A DNA stretch of 64,000 nucleotides, taken from positions 256,019-320,018 of the forward strand of contig NAOQ01000005.1 in the NCBI GenBank assembly GCA_002751075.1, in the 5' to 3' direction. Positions 47,554 to 59,500 of the stretch are shown here, in pieces. A program made the position numbers and the translations under genes. The notes below the pieces were generated by a model, which was given only the letters and a program-made list of their open reading frames with translations, was not told the DNA's origin and made no database searches. The stretch's first letter is position 1. Each line of letters opens with the position of its first letter. This stretch comes from Ichthyophonus hoferi (taxonomy: Eukaryota > Opisthokonta > Ichthyosporea > Ichthyophonida > Ichthyophonidae).

Positions 47554-50500
47554 CTGTATGGCAGGATTAATAATTAATTAGCCTTTTATAGCCATTAAAT
47601 TTAGTTAAGAGGCTGGTTAAAATATATAGCGATGCATGGCCCAGGGAGTAGGGAGCATGTAATTGGAGTAAATAAAAGGAATTAATTTACAAAAAAATAC
47701 ATATATATATATAAGTACACACATATATACATAAAGAAACTAATCAATCTATACCATAAAATAGCTTACTATACTATACTCTACCATACTACAGCTTATT
47801 ATACTACAATATACTATAATATATCATACTATACCATACTATACCATACTATACTATACTATAATATACTATAATATACCATACTACACTTTACTATACC
47901 AAATTATATCACTACATAACATATATAACATATAACGTACCGGAGCAGGGAAGTTGATTATAAAGTTATTGAACTGAGCATTATCCGAGTTGCCATTGCA
48001 CCAACTAGGAGCCACGATTAAGAAGGAGGGTGGGATAAGTCCCATGTCGACCCATGCTTTCAGCATTTGATTCAACACGGTTTCACAGGCATCGTGCATC
48101 TGCCAGTTCACAAATAGATCCATCATTCCCATACCGAATCTAGTATAGGTAAGGAAGAGAGAGAGTGGGCACCAGGGAGGAAAGACACTGGAGATTAGTA
48201 TTGCACATAGTGTGTAGAAATAATAGGATAGTAGAATACGTTTCAATATATATATATATATATATATATACTAAGACGGGAACAGGTTTTATAGACTCAA
48301 TGGAATTTAGAAAATAAAATATAAATATCACTGCGATGAGACCTTGCCAAACACCTTCCAAAACAAACAATATACTAAGGTATACCATATATAATAACAG
48401 TATCAAGAATAATAAAAAAGCAAAAAACAAAAACAAAAACTACTTACGAAAAACTGGGGAAAAGGTAGAATACATAGGTTAATATACGGGCAACTGCATA
48501 GTTGTCTGTATTCTGGAACGCCAATGACCTCACAGCGAATACAGCAATTACTGTACCTATATATGGGAAGAAAAAAGGGATTTGAAGTTTATGTTTGTGT
48601 TATTTACGTTTATAATAGTCAATAAGCTATAGTATATATAACAATAACCACCATCAAAACTATATATATTAGACATTACATAATATTACATACTAAATAC
48701 TAACCATAACCACTACATAAACACTAGTGCATACCTAGACCAGTAACTAAATTGTAGATAATAATGAGAGAGAAGCCTGTAGCCGGCACGTTGGCGAATC
48801 TAGACAATAGATAAACTAAAGGAATAGAAGCCCACGAAAACAACACCAGTAATAGGAACACTATTCCCATTCGTCCGCCGTCGGTATAGGCGTTAGTGCC
48901 AAACCCAGCGAGGACTATCATACATATGAATATGGGTATCAATGTATTCTGGTGGTGGTGGGAGAGGGAAAACAGAAAAGTTAGTATGTGTTCAGATACA
49001 GAGATATACAGGTATAAGTAGAAGTATAGGTATAGGTATATGTACAGGATAATTACTCAATTAAAGGATAGATTGAAGATATACAATCAAGTAATATTAA
49101 ACTCCATAGTAACGAATATACAACCATATATATATATATATATATATATATCTATCTGTAAATTAAAATTTAACACAGGCCATGCATTGGTGTTGTAATT
49201 ACTATACAAATTAATACCCAATCATAGTTGGACACATACATTTATCAAACTTATAAACCAACCCACAGCCACTTTGGCATCAAACACTTACAAGGAAGTC
49301 CCATATAAACGTAGAGCCCCAATAGTAAAGCGGAGTTACACCACTGACGAATTGAATGTGTTTAGCCTTACTGACCCTCTCACGAATGAGGAAGATAGCC
49401 AGTGATGCATATAGGAAACTAAACCCAAACACTACGTCAATCGCCACGCTAAACCCGGTTCGGTCCCGTAGCACTGATTGACCCAGCTGTAATTGGTTGG
49501 TGTGGAGGGTGTGGAGGTGAGTAACAGGTTAATATAGCATTGGTCTGTTAAAGTTATATTAAAATTGCATTAAAAAGAAAAAAGTAAAAATGATTGTTGT
49601 TTTATGCGTTGTTTTATGTGTTTGTGAGAAAATATTTATAATAGATATATCTAGATATATTCACAAATGAAAAATGAAAAGAAAAAAAAGGAAAAAAAAA
49701 AGGAAAAAAAAAAGGAGAGTAAGAGAGAGTAACAAAGAAAGAGAGAGAAAGAGGTGGATGGAAGCAAGAGCTACCTCGACTGAAGCCTCTCTATGGTAAG
49801 GCGCATTGGTAGCAGTCAAGATAAGGTCGTTGTTACCAGTGGAAGTTCTAAGTAGTGTCTGCATGTACAGCCCCAAAAATACCCCTAACCCATGTTGGGC
49901 CTCGCTACTGTAGTAGATGGTTCCGTTGACCGTGGTCGGCTGTAGGCCAGAGAGAAGGAGAGGGAAGGCCAATAAAGGATGCGCGATTAGTGGCTTACGT
50001 TTTATTCATGATATGCTATTGGTTTATTTCATTATACTAGTGTTCAATTTAGTTTTGATCGCATTTTTGTGTATTTGATAGATAATTGGACAATTAATAA
50101 CCAATTGGTTGCTTAATTTTAAATAGGTATAAGGTGGGCAAGGATCAGACAGAGTGAGGCTAAACGTTAATCGGATGGGATATATAATGTATAGTGGGCT
50201 TTCATTGGACTGCTGTTATGGAAGAGAAAAAAGGTAATGATACATGATAAACCAACCCGTGACTAAATAGAGATGAGAAGGATGATTGGACAAAAGGTTA
50301 TTTCAAATGTTTACTAAAATACAAACTAGGTTTATTTGGAAAGATATTTAGATCAATGCAAGTGTAATAGTATTACAGTGTCATAGCAATAATGTCATGC
50401 ATAATAATCTAACATATATTACCACCGATTAACAAATAAAGACATCTAGATCTCTCAAGATCTCTCACCAGATTGGTCAATGCAAAAGCACCCAAATATG

Positions 50501-53500
50501 TTTCAAGGAATCGAAATTTGAGGCGGCGATGTAAAGCAAGGAGATATTCAGCCATACTAGGGGTAGGGCTTACGTCCAATTGGTGGGGAATGGCTCTAAA
50601 TTGTGCCTATATAAGGATTACATATGACGTCAGTTAAAACATGATTGAATGTATTTTTTTCCTTTGACACGCTGTACTACATGCTCTATAGATCATAGAT
50701 AGATGTCTTACATGAATATTGCAAAGAAATTGCAATGAATTAAAACCACTATGCCAATTAAAAGTCATTGATACATAAAGAAATATATTTATCCAATGTA
50801 CAGTTCCACCTCCCTCTACCATTCAAACCCAGTCACCAATTGACCAATCACAACATTTTTACTAATAATAGTGGCCACTAAAATACAATATGATAAACAA
50901 CCTACCGTTATGCTATTGGCGGTCGGCAATAGCGCAGGAGTGGTTACAGCATCGCTCCAAGGAATGACAGGCCGGAAGAATTCATTGGGTAATAGGGCGC
51001 GAGGTATTGTCCCTATTCTGGCCTGGTCAGCTACACTGTTCTGAGTGCGGGCAATTACCAGGGCGATAATTAGGAAGATAACTGGGAAAAATAGCTGCGT
51101 ACCCGCCACCTGTAGGCCGTAGGGTAGGGTAGGGTAAGCATATGCTTATATACATACATCAGTATACTTATATATCCTATCCGTGTTAATACACCTAGAT
51201 GGTCTTACTACACTATATTACACTACAGATGCATAAAAAATCATAGTATTTTACAATTTTAAAAATTTATACCTTCCAATCACGTTTACTGTTCCAAAAT
51301 CGTTTCATGAATAGGGCCCAAAATCGTTGCCTTATCAATCGAAATCCAGGTTTAAGAAGAGAACCGTGCTCCGATTGGTAGACACCCATGCCATTTTCGA
51401 CCATATTCAACTCTGTGGGAATTGTAGCCTGATAGACGATTGGTTAATAATTTATATCTCATAAACAAGTTATAATATCATTAATGGTTAATTTCCATTG
51501 GATATTTAATTTACAGTTGTAATCTAAAGAAACAAAAAGGAATGTTGCTTTAACGTTATAGTAGCTATAAATAGTTATTTTTACAAACATCTGATAGGAT
51601 ACAAGATCATTATATAGCGCAGTTTCTATTGCAAAGGGGTTTAACAGAAAAATAGAATGTGAACTCTAACACAGTCAATTAATTAATTAATTAATAATAG
51701 TTAATCAAGAAGAGCAGTAGTCACGCTGAATAAGTACCTCTTTAGGGAAGTCAGATATCACTTCCTTCTTATCTTTAGGATCATGTTCTACCATAGTGTC
51801 AATCATTGCCCTATTGAATGATGCCATATCAGGGGTGTACAAAAACCATATTAGTGTAGGGTCGAGTCGGGTCGGGGAATATTTCTCATATATATACATT
51901 ATATATTAATTCCTTCAAAGACTAATCAAAAAGTAGATTTACATTTTAAAACTTAAAATATTTAGAATTTTAAAAATTAGCATATTACACCAAAAGACTC
52001 CATAACTAAATAGAACATATTGCAATATTTCTAATTAATTAATTAATTAATTAATTAAATGCCACCCAAGACTACCATAACCATCAATTACATGATCACA
52101 TTTAGGGCTAAGTATTTCCCTACCCTATCATACTCATACATATATCTTTTTAAATTTAGAATTAAATTATAATAGAGGGAGGCAATTGAGCGAGACTAAA
52201 CTTACGTTTTCTTCTGTCTTTCCGCTTCTGTACCAATCTTAAGGAATACCTCTTCCAGAGTGGTGCAGGATACCTACAAGGTCACATGATTATGAGTGTT
52301 TGATTGGTTCTATGAATGGATAAGGTACGTTGTTTTAGGTGTGAAATATGTTGCCATATAATATTAATCTAGGTTATGATTGGCTGTGTTACTATTTTAA
52401 GATTTATAATATAATCCATCTCGCGTTTTTATGAATGTAGATATAATCTAATTGTGTATAAATCTAGTCTATAAATATATACGCGATATCAGTAATTTAA
52501 TCTAATCTTGGCATTAGAAAACGTATATAATCCAATCAAGCAATAGAATAGAAATTAATGCTAATATAAAATAATGCCAAATAAGGTGAATAATTACGCT
52601 TGCACACATTGGTAGAAAAAATTAACACAATTACTACATACTCCATATGATTCGATCTGAAGCTCAGGTAGTGATTCATCCATTCGACGGAACAAAGTAG
52701 GGAAGGCCGATAATGAGGTACTGGGCAGTTGATAAGACAGTTCTCTACCAACATTGTTAAGTAGTTTACAATCTGGTACGTGCTCTATATAGGAGTAGTA
52801 GATAGGGTCAGTAATATATAGATATAGCAGTATATAACATGATGTAATAGACTATATTACAGTGTACTACACTACATTACATTATACTCTAATATAATAT
52901 ATATAAATGAAGTGCCGTACTGGTGGCTATTGTTCATAGTGAGGTATTATTGTACATATAGTTATTAACTAATTAACTGTAAAAGATAATTGGGGCGTTA
53001 AAATTAAACTAAGAGTGTGATTGGTCTAGAAGTATAGCAGAGAAGGAGAATACAAGTGAATTGGGGTAGTAATTGGTTGAAAGGGAAGAGAGTAGATACT
53101 AAACGAAATAGGGGTAAAAAGCAGGAATAAGTCAAAAGATAATTGGATTAAAGGTGAGCAAAGAGCCCAACAACAACCAAAGGCAAAACTGATTGGGCAA
53201 AGGAAAGTAAAGAAGATAGGAGGGAGGTTATTGGTGCATACTGGTGATAAGGGTTGTAATTGGACCTGGGTCACAGACTGCTTTTTTCACTAATACTAAC
53301 TGGTATCCTACGCCATAATGTTTTTTAAGGTAAAGAGAGCTCCCGCATGCCTGAAGTTGTCCTTCCTACCATTGGTCATCAATCATGTTAGTATAGGATA
53401 GTACGAGATAGGATAAGATAGGATCGGATAGTATAGTACAGGATAGTACAGGATAGTACAGGATAGAATAATACGATCCCTTACCGCCATGATAGCAATG

Positions 53501-56500
53501 CGATTGCCCAACAGATCAGCCTCGTCCATGAAGTGGGTGGTAAGCAGGATGGTACGTCCAGGCTTGTTCTTAGTGATGAGTTCCCATCTACATATAGATA
53601 GATATACCCAGTCAACCAATTGCTCTCTTCCCTCGCACAGCTATATTAACTATTTATTACATAGTGCTTGGCTATGGTTACGCTATGTTGGTGGCCTAAA
53701 AACCTCATGTCTGATTAAGTAGATTTAAAAAATATTTAAAAATGATTAATTGTAATTAGGAATACTTAAAAACATCACTAGCATTATATCTCTGCCGGGT
53801 TGCTTAGCAACAAATGCATTTACAATCAATCAGCATTAGAGAGATATAGGCAGATTGAGAGATATCTAGGTAGATAGATAGACAGATAAGTAATAACATA
53901 GATCGTGTATAAACAAAGGGAAATGTACGTTGCTCGCCTGGCACTGGGGTCCATGCCACTGGTGGGCTCATCTGCATTACGTAAGGAATTGCGTAAGGGA
54001 ATGGTTAGTTACCACTGCCTATATAGTGTATACGATTCATATGCTTTAAAAACAAAAGTTCATATAATACAGTAGAAAGAAATATGGAATTTGTTTCGTT
54101 CAACTGAAAATTTATGATTTAAATATACTGTTTTTTATGTGTATATACACGTTAATATATACTATCATAACACGATTAGAACAAACCACCAGGGAAATAA
54201 TTATTTATTAAATAGTAATAATAAAAATTAATAAAATAAAATAAAATAAAATAGAATAAAATAATAATAATAATAATAATAATAAGCATGTCCCATAAAC
54301 ACCATACTATCTCAACGAATTCTTAATAGAATGGACATATTAACCACATGACTTTCAAACATATATATAACTCACCTAAAAATACAACTTTCGATCCACC
54401 AATTAAAGCAATGCCCACACACAACTTTCTTCTCATACCACCAGACAAACCCTTGGGAAAGCTGTTTACTTTATCATGCATTCTCAGATCGTCCAACATT
54501 TGGTCGATCTCCTTTTCTATGCTATCCTCTGGAATGCCTTTAAGTCTACCAAAGAACCTCAGTTGTTCTCTGACAGTGAGAGCTGAGAACAGAGTATTTA
54601 CTTGTGGACACAGTCCTAAACTTTCACGGCATTTCTCGATTTCCGTCACGATACTATAGCTATTGATGTAGGCTGCAAGAAAGAAGGGAATGATTGCATT
54701 AGTTCAAGATTAGATTAGATTGGATCCATTAAAGATTAGACTAGGTAAAATTAGATTAGAGGGAGAGTTAGCTTACCATTGCCATAGGTTGGTTCATATA
54801 AGCCAGTAAGCATTGCCATGGTGGTTGATTTGCCCGCCCCATTATGACCTAGTAAGCAAGTAATCTGACCCTCATACATATTAAGAGAGAGATCATGTAC
54901 GGCTAGTTTCCCGTTGGAATATCGCTGAAGAAGAAGGGAAGGAGAGGACGAAGGGGTAAGACAGCGTCCAGGACAAACATATATAACATATAGGTAAAGG
55001 AATTAAAAAATAAAATAAAGAAGGTATTGGTGCAGAGTAAGAACCAAGAGGTCACATTGGCTGGTTACCTTGGTTAAGTTCTCTATTTTGACTCCGGCAC
55101 GCAAATCGTTAGGCTCAGTCTCAAACATTCCAACATACTAAGTGAATAAGATGATATTAGTGGTGGAGGCTCATGCATGGCTATAGTATTAACCAATAGA
55201 GACTTAGTTTAATCATAGTCTCTACCTGATTATCCAATCAAAATTAAAATTTAAACGATTATTGTTATGATCATTACTCTTATTTATATTTAATCACAGG
55301 GTGGTTCAATTCAGTGATAAGATGGTATCTAATTAAGCTAATTAATACAATTACAATTAGACGGGTAGCCCTGTATATATAAGGTAAAAGTTATTAATGC
55401 TCACTTTCTGGAGCGGCTCTGGGTCATTTACAGCTCCTATGTCATCTGCAAAGTTATCAGTAGTTGTAGCTGAAACATTGGAACAGTTCTGTGTATGGCA
55501 GTATAGGCGGGTGTATGTGTGTATATGTAGATAGGGGCATATGTAAGTAGGTCTGGGTTAGTATAGGGATGTTTATAAGCACACTCTCTGATATGTGCAT
55601 AGTGTTAAATTGCATAATATATTACCTTCGAGTGCCGTCCGCACCAATAGCGTCTGGTAAATAAAAAGTACCACGGCTTAGAGACACCGTAAGTCCCAGG
55701 GAAAACATTCTCAATATAGAAGGCAATCAGGAGGAAGATAACAGTGTCAACTACCAGCATGCCATACACTACACTCTGTAGGTAGGGTAAGGTATTAGCA
55801 TATGTTATGATTAGATGGGATAGGGTAGGATACAATATGATGGAGTAGGATAAGGTAAGATATAATATGATAGAATTGGATATGGTTTGATCAATAAAGG
55901 TACTATACCAAACTAATCGGACTCAAACGACTGGCTTGCTGTCCCAATTGACTCCATGCCATTGGTTGCTCTGTAATGAATCATTGCACCAATTAGAAAA
56001 GAATACCTTTTCTCTCTATCAGAATAAGATAATATAATAAAAATGGCAAAGAATAATCTATTTCAGTGTAGTAAAAAACTCATATTCTAATAGAGTTATA
56101 ATTTAATAATACAATAACATTATTTAAAAATTTAAAAATTTAATAAGAGGGAAATAACACTGTTTAGTGGTTAAGATGACTCCATATCATTCTATCATAC
56201 CACATACCTATCTCCTCCCAGGAACCAATCACGTTCCATCCCCAAGCCATGCACGTGTTCACAGCTAGGCATGAGGCAGCTACTGTCCCGTTGTGTATTT
56301 CGCTATAGGTAATAGATCATAGGTTATTATAAACATAATTGCATATATATCATCTTATTGGCGGGTATAAAAAGAAAGGTAGGATGGCGGAGTAACTGTG
56401 AGCCAATGGAAAATGCGAGAGTTGTTAAAGAAAACTGAGTCAGTAAAACAATTCGTATGATATTGGCCCATACACATGAATGTATTACCACACATAATTT

Positions 56501-59500
56501 ATTATATACTATATATAGTACAGATTATATGCAATTACACAACAAACACACCAATAAAAGTTTGTATATAAAAATGGTGCCCAATTCGTATATTATATAA
56601 TAATGGGTTACAATACACGGATATAATATAGTATTAAGTTATAATAGAATACAACACAGTGAAGCAAGCATGCAGTAAACGCCCATACTCTGGTTTGATC
56701 AACTGATACGGAATATAGGTGGCAAAGAAGAAGATGCCACTGGCTGCTGCTGCTACCTTAGCCGACGAAAAAAACGTGCTGACCATAAATACAAAAGCTA
56801 TAAGAGCTATCTATTGGGGGGTTAAAAATATATAGTATGAGACCAACGAATACCATTTACCTACTATATATATAAAACTTATAATAGCTATCTATTAAGG
56901 GATTAAAAATATATAGTGACGCATGTCATGCACTTACTATAAATATAAAAGTCATAGTTGCTATCTATTGGCCAGTTAAACATATATGGTATAAGAAAGT
57001 GACTGGGTTATGGGTATGATATGTCAAATAAATATTGGTGATTGGAAGAGCATCAGGTAATCAGGGAGATAACCATACCAAATATAGGATAAGAAATACT
57101 ATGACAATGCCAACATTGACGAAATCCACCACTTGAAAGCCTGCATCATTGAATAGTGTGTATTAATTAATTATTATTATTAAATAAATCATCTATTTCA
57201 TACTTTTTATGCTGTAAATATAAAATCACAGCATATTATAGTTTATGCACATATATACAAAATTAATTTTTGAACAACCGAGTTGACTGGTGATAACAGT
57301 TATATCACGTTTATTAGAAAAATGAGTTTCTTTAACTGGATGGTTCCCTTTTAAAATTCACTTAGTTAGACCTTAGTCTTTTAACTCTAGAACCATTTAT
57401 CCAAGACAAATAATTCGTTCTTAACGCACCCGCATATTTCATGTCAATGCTCACCTTTCAGCAGAGCACCAAATATAATCATTGACACCACGTGCATCGA
57501 AAATGCCTTGACTGCCCAGGACATCCAATAGATGGAGATAGACAGTCCCATCATTCTCATGCTCTCCTATTGGTCGTTGGTTGATGGGATGATCAGGGTA
57601 TAGTATGGTGTATATGGTAGATGTTTATATGATCGATAACATACCTTATATGGCAGATCTATGCTCTATAACTTACCTTAAATGGTATATCTATTATCTA
57701 CAACATACCCTAAATGGTATATCTTTATATGATCTATAACCTACCTTGAGAACCAACTCCTTCTCCATTACAATGTCACGGCATAACGATATAACAGGAT
57801 ATATAAAGGCAATCACCAGTACCAGAGCACATGTGACCTTGACACCTAGGAGGGGTGGAGACAGAGTTAAGAAGAGAGAATAAATCATTGCAAAACAAGC
57901 CCAACAACAAAAACAAGAAAAGAAAGAAAAAAAACCAATTCATATATAACCACTATTATAATTGGTTGAAAGCCTTTACTCATGGCCAATCATTGATGTC
58001 TCTCTCCATCTATCCATATCCCCTTCCTTCTCCTACCCTACATCAAGGACATATTATACCACTTACCAAATGTAGCATAGGCATTTTCAGAGTATTCAGC
58101 ATAAGGAAATAGTTGAATATAAGAAGTGATTCGACTGTATAGGTTAGTACATATACATGTCAGTATTCATATATGTACATATATTCATATATAATTAGAA
58201 TCTGTAGTAGTTCAAGCACCTTGCCCACAGCTTTCAGTATCTCCAATTGAATATTGGATAGTAGTTCATGTTTCTGGAGCCGCGTTAGTAATAGTCACTT
58301 AATTGTATCCGTCTTCAAGGTTCAGTTGTTAAGGTATACATACATGCATGCTAATATACAATAATATGCATATATTACTACTACTATATATTATATCCTA
58401 GTACACCCTGCTACAAACCTAAAGAGAGGCGAGTCAACAGTGGCACTTCCTGTAGTTCTCACATTGATCAGAGCTCGACTGACTTCATACTGCAATCGCG
58501 CAAAACCAGTAAAGTAGTAGGGGTCGTTCTATAGACGCCATCTAGAGGTTAACACCACATATAAACAAAGCTCTGATACAAAATAATATTATGTAGCATA
58601 GTGTCATATATACATACATGCATGCATGCATATACTACTTACCGTTACAGTATTGTTTGCAATTTTAGGACCTTTTCTAAATATACTCCCTGCATAGACC
58701 TGAGTGGTCCTCCACGTGCGACGGGAAGTGGACGTACTGTGCAATTACATTTAGGGTTAGTGTCTTACCTTGGAATACCTCCCTACAAAGTACAACATGA
58801 TTTACATACTCGACGGAACTGTCGCGTAGGACAAGTATTTTATTAAAGGTGTTTCTTATTTGATTAATAATGTTTATCATTTTATTCATGACGTTTCATT
58901 TATATACTGTCACAATTCAATTTGTCAAAACTGTTCCTTGTTATGAAGTATTGACCGAAATCTGTAAGTATAAAGTATTCTTGGCTTAACAAATTCATCA
59001 GAGAATCTACTTGTTGTTACTCAGTATATAGCCTTAGTTATAGATGCACTCATAGTTTCATGTTGGAAGAGACCCCTTCTTATTTTATTACTAGTAGTAA
59101 GGCTTCTATAGTACAAGTTCCCATTAGTACATATTAAATACATCTTCATATTAGGTAAGTATATAATATTTTATAGTAGGAAATAAATAAACCATTAAAT
59201 GTTTGTTTTAAAATATACATGTATTGGTTTCTATAAACATAGGCCTACAACTACAATCAAGTCAACTTACACAAATATTAAAATTGATTCTAATAAACAT
59301 ATTCCACTCCTAGACACTGAAAAGTATAACGTATACATATACATCATTAGCAATATTATTAGTTCACATACCAAGCATTACGAGCTCTAGCTGGATTTGG
59401 AAGCATGCATCCAGGATTCCTTGGGAAACGAAGGCTGAAATTTAATTGGTTACCGGTAAGAGAATCCGGATTTGGAAAAGATATAGCTGTAAAAAAAAAA

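Noticed and set aside
51738-51900. Longer version of ABCA exon 25 starting further upstream in the same frame (through PDMASFNR)
   Set aside because: The acceptor at 51810/51811 gives the phase needed by exon 24; the longer frame has no in-phase acceptor that I can see, though this linker exon is the least certain of the forty.
53266-53365. Shorter ABCA exon 22 ending at GTCCAA
   Set aside because: The GTATGC donor at 53241 is better and adds GPITTLIT, which fits the family before HVPDCKLL.
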